Shown: positions 40,791-50,187, counted from the first letter of the stretch. The stretch: 64,000 bases of DNA from PALSA-505 sp036267135 (GCA_036267135.1 DATAWQ010000028.1:1-64000), one strand, 5' to 3'. Program-made: numbers and translations. Notes: generated by a model not told the origin, from the sequence alone.

Positions 40791-42578
40791 GTGCTTCGTC
40801 ATCTACAGGGGTGGGGCGCCCGGGTGGCCGCGCTCACCGCGCTGGCCGCGCTCACCGCCGCGGCCGGGCTGGCCCCGGCCAGCGCCACGGCCAGCACCAC
40901 GGCCAGCACCACCCAAGACACGCTGACGGTGAAGGCCACCAACCTGAAGGGCCAGCCGGACGCCAACGGCACCATGCAGCTGTGGAGCGTGGATAACACC
41001 ACGTCGCTCACCGGGCCGCAGGCGTATCAGAAGTTCGTCAACGGCCGGGCCACCTTTCAGCTCCCGGCCGGTCACTACTTCGCGGTTGCCACCTTCGGCA
41101 GCACGGGGCCGACCAAGCACCCGGTGCCACTCCGGTACGTGGTGATCCCCCAGCTCAACGTGGCCAAGAACCAGACGCTCAGCGTGGCCGAGACCCAGGC
41201 CAGCAGCGAGGTGACGATGGCGACGCCGCGGCCCGCCACCGCGCTGGACACCGACGTGGAACTGAAGCGCACCGGGACCAAGGGCCCGGCGATCGTGCTG
41301 GAGTTCTACAACTTTGCCCCGGAGTGGTTCAGCCCGGCGAACGCCAAGCCATCCGTGGGCACGTTCCGGATGGCGGTGAACCAGCACCTGGAGTCCCCGG
41401 CCGGGTCCGGCGTCCCCTATGAGTACACCCTCAGCTACCTCGACTCGCCCGGGATCATCCCATCCCAGCACTACGTGGCCAGTGCGAAGGACCTGGCCAC
41501 CGTGCACGAACGGTTCTACCAGCCGGTGAAGGCGACGGGAGGCTGGGCCCTGCCCGGCAGCCTGCCCGGCACCAGCCCCAACAAGAACAAGGACTGGTTC
41601 GGCTTTGCCGAGCCCGCGGGCCCGGCGCTGACCTTGCCCGGACAGCTCACCGAGTACGTCGGGGGTCCCTCGACCATGGAGTGGACCGGGGAATACCAGC
41701 CGGCTAGCGGGACGCCGTGGGCGGCCAGCAACGCACGCCTGCTGCACCCCGGGGAGAACCTTACCGAGAACTGGAGCGCGCTCCCGCTGCACACCGCCGC
41801 GAACGTGCTGCTGGAGCCCGAGTCCAACATGTTCGGCGCGACACTGCCTTCGGCGTCCAGGCGAGGGAACACGCTCACCCTGGCCGTCGACCCGTTCGAC
41901 GACAACCAGCCCGGGCACGTCATCGGCTGGCTGGGTTCGAGCAGCGCCGCGAAGGTGGCCGGCACCTATCAGGTCGACCGGAATGGCACCAAGATCGCCG
42001 GTGGGAACGCGGTCAGCAAGATCCCCGGGCCCGACGGTGAGTTCTACACCAAGGTCGCGCTGAACTCGGCCAAGGCGTCCACCGTCCGGTTCGCGCTGCA
42101 CGTCACCCGCGCCGGCGCCGGCTATCCGCTGTCGAACGCCATCGACACCGCCTGGACCTGGCGTACCACCCCGGCGGGCGCGGCGAAGGCGCCGGCCGGC
42201 TGGACCTGCGTGCTGTACCAGCGGGTCAGCAACTGTGCGGTGCAGCCGATGATGACACTGCAGTACGCGGTGGCGGGGCTCAGCCTGCACGGCGCGGCCC
42301 AGGCCGGCCGTCAGGTGCTGCACGTGTCGGTGGGGCATTTGCAGGCCGCGAAGGCCAGCGGGATCGCGCGCGCCGCGGTGTCGGTGTCCTTCGACGGCGG
42401 CACGACGTGGCATCGGACCCAGGTGACCGGGACCGGCGGCCATTACACGGCGGCGTTCACCGCCCCGGCGGGCACCAAGGTGACGCTGCGCACCAGCGCC
42501 AGCGACGCGGCGGGCGCCACCATCACCGAGACCATCGCCAACGCCTACCAAATTGCCAACTCCCATCAATTGGCATGA
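40791..42578 (+). CDS. Large secreted protein of unknown function
   Basis: About 595 residues. A signal peptide (VAALTALAALTAAAGLAPAS, cleavage after ATA/ASA) follows the GTG at 40791, which has AAGGGG at good spacing; an upstream GTG at 40761 is possible. The mature protein looks all-beta: TLTVKATNLKGQPDANGTM resembles a carboxypeptidase-regulatory/Ig-like domain, and the C-terminal 100 residues (VSVSFDGGTTWHRTQVTGTG, GTKVTLRTSASDAAG) resemble the C-terminal beta domain of secreted subtilases. No protease active site is seen. It lies immediately upstream of the sigma factor gene and may be its target or a signal protein. Confidence 0.7.
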   Translation: MLRHLQGWGARVAALTALAALTAAAGLAPASATASTTASTTQDTLTVKATNLKGQPDANGTMQLWSVDNTTSLTGPQAYQKFVNGRATFQLPAGHYFAVATFGSTGPTKHPVPLRYVVIPQLNVAKNQTLSVAETQASSEVTMATPRPATALDTDVELKRTGTKGPAIVLEFYNFAPEWFSPANAKPSVGTFRMAVNQHLESPAGSGVPYEYTLSYLDSPGIIPSQHYVASAKDLATVHERFYQPVKATGGWALPGSLPGTSPNKNKDWFGFAEPAGPALTLPGQLTEYVGGPSTMEWTGEYQPASGTPWAASNARLLHPGENLTENWSALPLHTAANVLLEPESNMFGATLPSASRRGNTLTLAVDPFDDNQPGHVIGWLGSSSAAKVAGTYQVDRNGTKIAGGNAVSKIPGPDGEFYTKVALNSAKASTVRFALHVTRAGAGYPLSNAIDTAWTWRTTPAGAAKAPAGWTCVLYQRVSNCAVQPMMTLQYAVAGLSLHGAAQAGRQVLHVSVGHLQAAKASGIARAAVSVSFDGGTTWHRTQVTGTGGHYTAAFTAPAGTKVTLRTSASDAAGATITETIANAYQIANSHQLA

Positions 42579-42581
42579 CGG

Positions 42582-43148
42582 GTGACTCAGCATGAGCACA
42601 TGGTCAGGCGTCATATGAGTATGGCGACAAGCCCCGAACTCACCGACCGCGCTACCGGCCCGGCGGCCGAGTTCGTCGACGAACTGTTCCGCGCGCACGC
42701 GGTCTCCCTGGTCCGGCTGGCCACGCTGCTGGTCGGCGACCAGCAGAGCGCCGAGGACGTGGTCCAGGAGGCGTTCCTGCGGCTCTACCGGGGTCTGGCC
42801 GGGCTGCGGGACCGCGACAAGGCGCTCCCCTACCTGCGGACCTCGGTGGTCAACGGGGCACGCTCGACGCTGCGGGCCCGGCGGCGGGCGCTGCTGCGCC
42901 GGGCCGCACACCAGCCGGCCGTGTGGTCGGCCGAGTCGGCGGCGCTGGACGGCGAGGACCGCCGGGCCGTGCTGGCCGCCGTGGCCAGGCTGCCGCGCCG
43001 GTCCCGTGAGGTGCTGGCGCTGCGCTACTACTTCGACCTGCCCGACCACGAGATCGCGGAGACGCTCGGGGTCAGCCGGGGCACGGTGTCATCCACCGCG
43101 TCGCGGGCGATGGCGACGCTCACCCGCGACCTGAAGGAGGAGCGGTGA
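42582..43148 (+). CDS. SigE-family ECF RNA polymerase sigma factor
   Basis: 188 residues. Sigma region 2 is EFVDELFRAHAVSLVRLATL then LVGDQQSAEDVVQEAFLRLYR, and region 4 is RLPRRSREVLALRYYFDLPD then HEIAETLGVSRGTVSSTASR, both typical of the actinobacterial SigE (TIGR02983) family. It recruits RNA polymerase to a stress or envelope regulon. Its TGA overlaps the start of the next gene (GTGA), so translation is coupled to a single-pass membrane protein that probably senses the signal. The first 13 residues are uncertain, with several ATGs (42600-42620) competing. Confidence 0.88.
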   Translation: MTQHEHMVRRHMSMATSPELTDRATGPAAEFVDELFRAHAVSLVRLATLLVGDQQSAEDVVQEAFLRLYRGLAGLRDRDKALPYLRTSVVNGARSTLRARRRALLRRAAHQPAVWSAESAALDGEDRRAVLAAVARLPRRSREVLALRYYFDLPDHEIAETLGVSRGTVSSTASRAMATLTRDLKEER

Positions 43149-44392
43149 ACACCATGGAGGACAGGCTGCGCGACGCGTACGAGGCCGCCGCGCAGACCGT
43201 ACTGGCCGAGTCCGTACTGGCCGAGTCCGTACTGGCCGACGGGGTCCGTGGCCTGCACGGCCACCGACGGTGGGCCCGCGGACGGCAGGCTCACCCGCAC
43301 GCCAAGCGCGGCAGGTCACGGGGGCGGCTGCTGATACCGTTCGCGGCGGCGGTCGCGGTCATAGCCGTGGTGGCCGGGACCACCGTGCTGACCCAGCGCA
43401 CCGGGCCGGCGCCGAACGGCACCCACCGTCGCGGTGGCCCAGCCGCGGCGGAGGTGGTCGGCACGCCGGGCTACTTCGTCGCGCTGAACTGGACGACGCA
43501 CCCGTCCATGTTCGTGGTGAACGCGGCCACCGGGGCCAAGGGCCAGACGATCACGCTGCCGTCATCGGATGGCAATCTGGTCGGCGTGGCCACCGGTGAC
43601 GGCCGGACGTTCGTGGCCGCGACGATACGGCGGGGTCCGTGCGTCACCCACCTGTACAAGTTCGGCCTGTCCTCGGCCGGCCAGCCCACCGCGCTGACCG
43701 CGTCCGGCACGGTCCCAGGTGTGGTCACCCCCTGGACCATGGCGGTCGCGGGCAACGGCCAGATGGTCGCCTATGACACCGTGGGCTGCGCGCAGCCAAC
43801 GGGTTCCTCGCCGGGCAGCCCGCCAGTGCGCCAGACCGTTCGTGGCGCCCTCGATGTGGTGAACTTCGCCACCGGACAGACAAAGCACTGGTCGTACGCG
43901 TACAAGCTCAGCGACCAGAACGAGTTCTTCGGCGGGGTGTCGCTGAGCGAGGACGGCAGCAGCGCCGCCGACGGGGCCTGGGTGGTGCCGACCAGCGCAC
44001 CCGATGGCCCGCTGACGGCCCGCGGCCGGATGGTGGCCCACCCGGGTGAGTTCGGCTCGTCGACGATCGCGAACGGGCTCGAACTGGCCGGGAACGGCAA
44101 GGCGGCATACTTCGGCACGTTCCTGGTCAAGCACGACAAGCCCGCGGGGCGCAACTGGCAACTGCGTAAGTTCAACCTGGTCACCGGGCGGACCAGCCTG
44201 GTGCGCAGCTTCCCCGGCACGATGGGGACCGCGGGGGCCGCGGCTTGCGACCCCACCGGCCGGTACCTGCTGGCCGAGTACCTTCCGCACCTCGGAACCG
44301 GGGTCACGCGGGTGGCCAGGCTCGACTTGGCGACCGGGAAGGTCACCCAGCTCAACGCCACCTGGGCGGTCGAGGCGGCGATCGCCTGGTAA
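43145..44392 (+). CDS. Membrane-anchored propeller-like partner of the sigma factor
   Basis: 415 residues translated from a GTG that overlaps the sigma factor stop. The N-terminal 60 residues are cytosolic and charged, with a VLAESVLAESVLADGV repeat. One membrane span is near 62-83 (LLIPFAAAVAVIAVVAGTTV). The external part reads as WD40/YVTN-like beta strands: FVVNAATGAKGQTITLP, VAVAGNGQMVAYDT and LRKFNLVTGRTSLVRSFPG. Coupling and topology suggest that it is the sigma factor's regulator, although no classic zinc-binding anti-sigma motif (HxxxCxxC) is visible, so the cytosolic tail may bind the sigma factor in another way. Confidence 0.75.
   Translation: MNTMEDRLRDAYEAAAQTVLAESVLAESVLADGVRGLHGHRRWARGRQAHPHAKRGRSRGRLLIPFAAAVAVIAVVAGTTVLTQRTGPAPNGTHRRGGPAAAEVVGTPGYFVALNWTTHPSMFVVNAATGAKGQTITLPSSDGNLVGVATGDGRTFVAATIRRGPCVTHLYKFGLSSAGQPTALTASGTVPGVVTPWTMAVAGNGQMVAYDTVGCAQPTGSSPGSPPVRQTVRGALDVVNFATGQTKHWSYAYKLSDQNEFFGGVSLSEDGSSAADGAWVVPTSAPDGPLTARGRMVAHPGEFGSSTIANGLELAGNGKAAYFGTFLVKHDKPAGRNWQLRKFNLVTGRTSLVRSFPGTMGTAGAAACDPTGRYLLAEYLPHLGTGVTRVARLDLATGKVTQLNATWAVEAAIAW
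43199..43243. repeat. 15-bp tandem repeat in the sigma partner gene
   Basis: Two exact copies of ACTGGCCGAGTCCGT (43201-43230) plus a diverged third encode VLAES repeats in the cytosolic tail. Copy number changes would keep the frame. Confidence 0.85.
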
Positions 44393-44540
44393 GCCCCGTC
44401 ACATAGGCCCCGTCTACGGTGTCGCCTGCTGCAGGATCACGCTGTGTACCTGGCTGGTGCTGTTGGCCACGGCGAACAGCGGGCCGCCGGTCACGCCGGA
44501 CACGGCCGGCCCACCCGGGTAAGACTCCTGGCCGCCCAGG

Positions 44541-46247
44541 GTGAGGCTGGCCCTGCTGGGCCTGACCGGGGTGACCTCGATCACGGCCGGCGGGCAAGTC
44601 GGGGCGGCGGTGCTGGCCAACGGCGCGGTGATGGCCTGGCCGGCGTTCAACCGCCCGGTCGCGGCCGCGGTGCCGCTGGTGGCCGGCGCGAAGCAGATCG
44701 CGGCCGGCTTCGACTCATTCGTGACGCTGCTGCCCAACGGCACCGTGGTTACCTGGGCGCCCACCGAAACCGGGTTCACCACTCCGGTGAAGGTGAAGCG
44801 CCTGGCCAAGGTCACCGCGATCGCCACCAGCAGCGAGGGATGCTGCACCAGCTTCCTCGGGTTTTCGCTCGCGCTGACGGCTGGTGGGACGGTGAAGGCC
44901 TGGGGTGACGACGTCTTCGGTGAGCTCGGCGACGGCAAGACAACCGCTAGTTCGGTCCCCGTCGTGGTGCAGGGCCTGTCCGGGGTGACCGCGATCGCCG
45001 CCGGGGATGTGCAGGCGATAGCGCTGACCGCGGGCACCGCTCCCCCGGCTTCCTCCCGCACTGGCCCGTTCTCCAGCGTCTGGCGGCAGACGGCCGACCC
45101 GGAAAACCTCTCCGAGACCGGCGGGATCAAGGACACCTTCCTGGACTCGGTCTCGGCCGCCAGCGGCACCGACGCCTGGGCGGCCGGGTTCCACGGCCTC
45201 GACCCAAGTCAGCCGCTGGCCGAGCACTTCAGCGGCCACGCCTGGCACACCGCACCGACGCCGCTGCCCGAAGGCGCTACCACCGGCCAGCTCGCCGGTC
45301 TCGACGAGGTCGGCCCCACCGATGTGTGGGCGGTGGGAAGCAGCACGGGAACGATCTCTGGCAACACGCTCACCACGACGCTGGCCGAGCACTTCGACGG
45401 CAGCACCTGGACGATCGTGCCCACCCCGAACCCGGCCACCAGCGCGAACTCGGTCGACCAGCTGGACGCGGTCGGGGGCACCGGGCCGGACGACCTGTGG
45501 GCGGCCGGGTCGGTGTTCGACTTCAGCACCCAGGAAATCACGCTGCTGTTCGAGCACTTCAACGGCACCACGTGGCAGGTAACCGCCGCACCGTCAGCGA
45601 AGGCGTCCGGCCAGTTCCCGGCCCTGGACGCGGTGACGGCGATCTCGCCCACCGACGTGTGGGCGGTCGGCCAGACCCAGACCGAAGCCGGGAACGGCGG
45701 CATCGACAACACCCTGGCCGTGCACTGGAACGGGAGTTCCTGGCAGGTCGTGACCTCACCGTGCCTGAGCGGCAGCGGGACCGTGCTAGCGAAGAACTGC
45801 AAGATCAAGCAGCAGAACCATCTGACCGGCGTGACCGCGCTCGGCACGAACGACGTGTGGGCCTCGGGCTATCTGGACGGCAGCGACGGCCGGATACCGT
45901 ACGTGCTGCACTGGGACGGCATGGCCTGGTCGCTGACCAAGACACCCACCCTCGGCGGCACCGAACTGTTCGGCATCGCGGCCCTGTCGGCCACGGACAT
46001 CTGGGTGTCGGGCTCAGATTTCAGCGTCACCGGCCTGGGCCTTGCGGTCGTCGAGCATTTCGACGGCACGTCCTGGTCCGTGGCTCCCTTCCTGCACCCG
46101 GGCCAGGACGCCGGAGTCCCCAACGACACGCTCAGCGCCATCGCCAGCGCGCCGCCGCACACGCTGTTCACAATCGGCAGCCGTCAAATCCCCGACCAGG
46201 GCTTCTGTTGCCAGTTCGGGCTGGCCGAGCGCTCCACCAGCGGCTGA
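44541..46247 (+). CDS. RCC1-like plus propeller-repeat protein, no visible signal peptide
   Basis: 568 residues from a GTG at 44541. Residues 1-165 are RCC1-type repeats (LTGVTSITAGGQVGAAVLAN, ALTAGGTVKAWGDDVFGELG). Residues 190-568 contain about seven repeats with the pattern DVWAVG / TLAEHFDGSTWTIVPTPNP, related to those of the secreted protein at 21.2 kb. These protein types are normally exported, but no signal peptide is encoded and an in-frame TAA (44520) blocks extension, so the gene may have lost its 5' end. It follows the sigma/membrane pair and probably belongs to the same locus. The 148-bp gap 44393-44540 has no clear promoter. Confidence 0.7.
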   Translation: MRLALLGLTGVTSITAGGQVGAAVLANGAVMAWPAFNRPVAAAVPLVAGAKQIAAGFDSFVTLLPNGTVVTWAPTETGFTTPVKVKRLAKVTAIATSSEGCCTSFLGFSLALTAGGTVKAWGDDVFGELGDGKTTASSVPVVVQGLSGVTAIAAGDVQAIALTAGTAPPASSRTGPFSSVWRQTADPENLSETGGIKDTFLDSVSAASGTDAWAAGFHGLDPSQPLAEHFSGHAWHTAPTPLPEGATTGQLAGLDEVGPTDVWAVGSSTGTISGNTLTTTLAEHFDGSTWTIVPTPNPATSANSVDQLDAVGGTGPDDLWAAGSVFDFSTQEITLLFEHFNGTTWQVTAAPSAKASGQFPALDAVTAISPTDVWAVGQTQTEAGNGGIDNTLAVHWNGSSWQVVTSPCLSGSGTVLAKNCKIKQQNHLTGVTALGTNDVWASGYLDGSDGRIPYVLHWDGMAWSLTKTPTLGGTELFGIAALSATDIWVSGSDFSVTGLGLAVVEHFDGTSWSVAPFLHPGQDAGVPNDTLSAIASAPPHTLFTIGSRQIPDQGFCCQFGLAERSTSG

Positions 46248-46266
46248 AACCCACCACTGCGGCCTC

Positions 46267-46310
46267 GCGCAGCCGTTCATTACCCAAATAGGCTTACTGA
46301 ACGGCTGCGC
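46267..46310. terminator. Bidirectional terminator hairpin
   Basis: GCGCAGCCGTTCA (46267-46279) and its exact complement at 46298-46310 make a 13-bp stem with an 18-nt loop between the convergent RCC1 and permease genes. It probably terminates both. Confidence 0.75.
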
Positions 46311-46339
46311 CGGCGGCCGTCCGAACTCGGTAGCTGGCG

Positions 46340-47281
46340 TCACTCGTACCGGGGGGTGGACAGCGGCAGCAGCCGGAACCGGCGGCGCCGGCGCACCAGG
46401 CCGCTGCGCTGGCCGCTCACGATGTCGTTCAGCGCGTCGCCGACCTGCCGGAACGCCACCACAACCAGAATCAGCACGACCAACGGCGGATACACCTGCC
46501 ACCAGTAGCCGTTGAACAGGTTGTTGACTCCGTCGGTCAGCATCGTGCCCCAGTCGGTGAACGGCGGCGGCGGCCCGATCCCGAGGAAGCTCAGCGCCGA
46601 CAGCGCGTAGATCGAGTCCGCGATGGAAAAGGTCGCCGTGACCACGCTGATGCCGAGCGTGTTCGGCACCATGTGCCGGACCAGGATCCACGGTCCACTG
46701 GCACCCGCCGCCCGCGCGGCCTGCACGAATTCCCGCTTCCGCAGCGCGAGCACCTGGCCACGGATCAGCCGCGCGGTATAGGGCCAGGACAGCGCGGTCA
46801 GGATCAGGATGATCACCGAGAGGGTGAGCGAGAACATGCTGGCCACGATGATCAGCAAGATGAAGGTGGGCACCGCCAGCAGGGTGTCGACGATGCGCAT
46901 CATGAAGGCGTCCACGACCCCGCCGGCCATCCCGGACAGCGCGCCGTAGAGCAGGCCGACCACCGTGGTCGCGATGCCGACGGCAAAGCCGAGCTCGAGC
47001 GAGGACTGTCCGCCCACCATCAGCCTGCCGAGCACGTCGATCCCGTACTGATCGCTGCCCAGCGGGAAGCCGGGACCGGGTGGGCTGTTCTCGATACCCA
47101 GGTTCGTGACCTGGCTGAAATGGTAGATCAGCGGGCCGGCGAAGCAGAACAGGCCCAGCAGCACGATGAGCGCGGTCCCGGTCATCGCCCGCCGGTTCTG
47201 CACGAACGCGCGCAGGCTGAGCTGGCTGGTGGCGGCGGTGGTTACCTCGCCCCCCGCTGGCGCGGTGTCAGGCGCTGCCAT
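46340..47281 (-). CDS. Oligopeptide ABC permease, OppC/DppC type
   Basis: 313 residues. It has the N-terminal OppC_N segment (RRAMTGTALIVLLGLFCFAG) and the permease core with six membrane spans. The coupling-helix EAA motif is RAAGASGPWILVRHMVPNTL. The C-terminus ends in GDALNDIVSGQR, followed by a basic tail. It overlaps the upstream permease by 14 bp, as expected for a coupled operon. Together they form the membrane channel for peptides or nickel/sugar-like solutes delivered by the binding protein. Confidence 0.92.
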   Translation of the reverse strand: MAAPDTAPAGGEVTTAATSQLSLRAFVQNRRAMTGTALIVLLGLFCFAGPLIYHFSQVTNLGIENSPPGPGFPLGSDQYGIDVLGRLMVGGQSSLELGFAVGIATTVVGLLYGALSGMAGGVVDAFMMRIVDTLLAVPTFILLIIVASMFSLTLSVIILILTALSWPYTARLIRGQVLALRKREFVQAARAAGASGPWILVRHMVPNTLGISVVTATFSIADSIYALSALSFLGIGPPPPFTDWGTMLTDGVNNLFNGYWWQVYPPLVVLILVVVAFRQVGDALNDIVSGQRSGLVRRRRRFRLLPLSTPRYE

Positions 47282-48224
47282 AGCGGATCCTCGGGTCGAG
47301 CGCGCTGTAGGCCACGTCGGCGGCCAGGTTGCCGAGCACGGTGGCCACGCCGATGACCAGCGTCCCGCCGAGCATCACCGGGAAGTCGTGCGCCAGCGCG
47401 GACTGCCAGAACAGCAGGCCCATGCCGGGAAAGTTGAACACCGACTCCGCGATCACCGCGCCGGCCACGATGTCAGGAAGGGACAGCCCGAGGATCGTGA
47501 TCACCGGCAGCAGCGAGTTGCGCAGCACGTGGCGCGTCACCACCAGCCGCTCCGGCAGGCCCTTGGCCCTGGCCACCTTGATGTAGTCCTCGGCCAGCGT
47601 CATCAGGGCCGTGGATCTCACGTACTGGCTGAAACCGGCCACGCTGTTGATCGACAGCACCGCGACCGGGAGGACCAGCGCGCGCCATTCCGCGAACAGC
47701 CCGCCGATCGAGTTCACCCCGCCGGGGAAGGCCGGCGGCAGGACGTGGAACTGGACGCACAGCAGCGCGATGAGCAGCAGCGCCTCCATGAAGTCCGGCG
47801 CCGAGTACAGCGTGAACCAGGTCCCGGCCAGCAAATCGTCGGCCAGGCGGTTGTGCCGCAGCGCCTGGTAAATCCCGGTTGGCACGCCGATCAGCAGGGC
47901 CAGCAGCGTGGACAGGCCGAGCAGGATCGCATCCCGGGGCAGCCGTTGCGCGATGAGCGAGGACACCGGCTGCTGGAGCTGGTAGGAGACACCCAGGTTG
48001 CCCTCGAAGAGCTGCTTAACGTAGATCAGGAACTGCTGGTACAGCGGCTTGTTCAGGCCGTACAGATTGTCGAAGATCGCGACCCGGGCGGGCGTGGCCT
48101 TCAGCCCGAGCACGGACCTGGCCACGCTGCCCGGCTCCATGTGCAGCAGGACGAATGTGAGGATCATGACGCCGATCAGGACCGCGATCGACTGGCCCAC
48201 ACGACGGACGAGGTACCAGGTCAT
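47268..48224 (-). CDS. Oligopeptide ABC permease, OppB/DppB type
   Basis: 318 residues from the ATG at 48224, which overlaps the binding-protein stop by 4 bp (ATGA). The start MTWYLVRRVGQSIAVLIGVM is the canonical OppB beginning. The EAA motif is ARAKGLPERLVVTRHVLRNS, and LPDIVAGAVIAESVFNFPGM is the conserved stretch before the last span. The C-terminus is YSALDPRIRYG, the family's usual LDPRIR ending. A longer upstream start would extend into the binding-protein gene and is rejected. Confidence 0.93.
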   Translation of the reverse strand: MTWYLVRRVGQSIAVLIGVMILTFVLLHMEPGSVARSVLGLKATPARVAIFDNLYGLNKPLYQQFLIYVKQLFEGNLGVSYQLQQPVSSLIAQRLPRDAILLGLSTLLALLIGVPTGIYQALRHNRLADDLLAGTWFTLYSAPDFMEALLLIALLCVQFHVLPPAFPGGVNSIGGLFAEWRALVLPVAVLSINSVAGFSQYVRSTALMTLAEDYIKVARAKGLPERLVVTRHVLRNSLLPVITILGLSLPDIVAGAVIAESVFNFPGMGLLFWQSALAHDFPVMLGGTLVIGVATVLGNLAADVAYSALDPRIRYGSA

Positions 48225-50056
48225 GAGGTCGGCTTGACGTAATACCAGACCTCGGGATTCAGGGTGAAGTCGAACGGGCTCGCCGGGACGAGGCCGCCTA
48301 GATTCTTCTTGTACACCACGACGCTCGACTGGTTCGGCAGCCAGAGCCACGGCAGCTGATCCGCCGTGTAGTCCTCGTAGGCGTAGAACGCGGCGGAACT
48401 CGACCCGTACTCGGTCTCGTTGATGAGCTGGTCCATCTTCGGGCTGGAATAGCCGCCGTAGTTGCTGACCGCGTCGGTGTTGAATATCCCGGCGCCGTTC
48501 GGGTCCAGATAGTACGGCTGGTAGCCGAACTGCTGCAGCTGCCAGTTACAGGTCGACTTGGGATGCGACTGGGCGTTGCAGGTGGCGGTCGTGGCCACCA
48601 GCGTGTTGAACGGCTCGGCCTTCAGCGTGATGTGGATGCCGGCCTGCGCCTCACTGGTCTGGATGGCCGCGTTCATCTGGTCGAAATAGGCCGACCCGGA
48701 CGCGTACAGCAGCTGGAACGTCAGCGGCTGGCCCGCGGCGACGCCGGCGCCACAGTCGGACGCGGCGGTGCCCGGCCGCTGGCAGGTGTCGGTGCCGTTC
48801 GGCACCACCTTCCAGCCGTGCGCCTTGAGCAGCGCCGCCGCCTTGGTCGGCGAGTACGCGTAGGGGCCGCCCGCCTTTTCCAGCGGCGAGGCCCACTGCT
48901 GGCCGTAGGTGACCGGGACCGGTCCGTTGCCCGGGTCGGCGTACCCGTGGAAGGCGTCGGTCACGATCTGGTGCCTGTTGATCTGGTACTCCAGGGCCTG
49001 CCGCATGTAGAGCTGGCGCAGCAGGGGGCCATTCACCGGGTTCCACAGGTTCGGCACGACCTCGGCAACCCCGGGCGTGGGTATCGACGCGACCGCGTAC
49101 CCCTCGTTCTGCAGCTCGCCGATCTGGTTGACGTCGTTGAGCGGCAGCCCGGCCACGGTCAGGCTGGTGCCCGAGCGCAACGTGTCCATCTCGGCGGTGT
49201 CGGTGGTGAACGGGGTGAAGACCACCTTGGAAAGGCGAGGCTTGTCGGGGCCGGAGTAGTTCTTGTTCGGCACCCAGACGTAGTAGCCGTTGCTCTGGAA
49301 CTGGGACAGTTTCCACGGTCCGTCCACGACCTGCCACATCGGGTTGGTGTCGAACGTGGCCATGTCGGTGCCCTGCTTCTGCAGGAAGTTCCACACCGCC
49401 TTCGCCCCGGCCGTGGTCTCGTCGTAGTTGCCGACCTTGCCGGTCAGCGAGGTCTTGTCCCAGGAGTGCTGCGGCAGCAGCGGCACGAAGTTCAGCACGT
49501 CGTCGACGTAGAACGAAGGGTTGTAGGACCGGTTCAGTGAGATGACGACGGTGTGCGTGTTCGGCGTCGCCACCTTGGTCACATCGGCCGGGAACAGGCC
49601 AGGACTGTAGTCCTCCCAGTCGTTGTACTCGGGTTTCAGCAGGTTGTAGACGAACGTGAAGTCACGCGAGGTGATGGGCACCCCGTCGGACCACTTCCAC
49701 GGCTTCAGCACGATCGTGATCACCGAGTCGTTCCGCGACCAGGTCAGCGAGCTGTACAGGCTCTCCTGCGGGTTGACCACGGACTTCGCGCCGTCCCCGG
49801 TGTAGACCAGGTACGGCCACTCCCCCATCGTCAGGTTCTCGTTGTAGCCGTTGCTGTTGGTGGCGGGTGGCACCGGGAAGATGTCGTTGGGCGACGCGCC
49901 CGAAGCTTCGGCGACGGTCACCGTGCCGCCCTGCTCCGGAGTTCCCTTGACGGCGCTGCCCGTTCCGACCTTCGGCGACGTGCCGCCGCACGCCGCGACG
50001 ACGACCGCCAGGCCCAGCGTTGTCACCGTCATGGCCAGTGGGTGCCTGATGCGCAT
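48221..50056 (-). CDS. Family 5 extracellular substrate-binding lipoprotein
   Basis: 611 residues, first gene of the operon. The start at 50056 has AGGAG upstream and yields a lipoprotein signal with lipobox VVVAAC (Cys near position 22). The family 5 core includes WKWSDGVPITSRDFTFVYNL, LRQLYMRQALEYQINRHQIV and a C-terminal DQLPWLWLPNQSSVVVYKKN. Such proteins capture di- or oligopeptides or other solutes at the cell surface. The operon contains the two permeases but neither of the two OppD/OppF ATPases normally present, so it must use ATPases encoded elsewhere or be incomplete. Confidence 0.92.
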   Translation of the reverse strand: MRIRHPLAMTVTTLGLAVVVAACGGTSPKVGTGSAVKGTPEQGGTVTVAEASGASPNDIFPVPPATNSNGYNENLTMGEWPYLVYTGDGAKSVVNPQESLYSSLTWSRNDSVITIVLKPWKWSDGVPITSRDFTFVYNLLKPEYNDWEDYSPGLFPADVTKVATPNTHTVVISLNRSYNPSFYVDDVLNFVPLLPQHSWDKTSLTGKVGNYDETTAGAKAVWNFLQKQGTDMATFDTNPMWQVVDGPWKLSQFQSNGYYVWVPNKNYSGPDKPRLSKVVFTPFTTDTAEMDTLRSGTSLTVAGLPLNDVNQIGELQNEGYAVASIPTPGVAEVVPNLWNPVNGPLLRQLYMRQALEYQINRHQIVTDAFHGYADPGNGPVPVTYGQQWASPLEKAGGPYAYSPTKAAALLKAHGWKVVPNGTDTCQRPGTAASDCGAGVAAGQPLTFQLLYASGSAYFDQMNAAIQTSEAQAGIHITLKAEPFNTLVATTATCNAQSHPKSTCNWQLQQFGYQPYYLDPNGAGIFNTDAVSNYGGYSSPKMDQLINETEYGSSSAAFYAYEDYTADQLPWLWLPNQSSVVVYKKNLGGLVPASPFDFTLNPEVWYYVKPTS

Positions 50057-50187
50057 GATTGCCCACTCCTGTCCGCATCCGGATATTGCGGCGAAATGTC
50101 CCACGATCCCAGGCTCCTGACAAGGTCATCCCGGGCCACGCCAGCAACCGTGACCATGACGTGACCTGGTGTTGAAGCCTTAATGGG

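Noticed and set aside
40803..43049. 748-residue minus-strand frame
   Set aside because: Opposite the secreted protein and sigma factor genes, whose families are clear; Gly/Arg/His/Gln-rich and without motifs.
44414..44540. Minus-strand frame ending VSGVTGGPLFAVANSTSQVH
   Set aside because: Reads like protein for about 40 residues, but continues as the antisense of the RCC1 repeats and has no start; not enough to call a gene.
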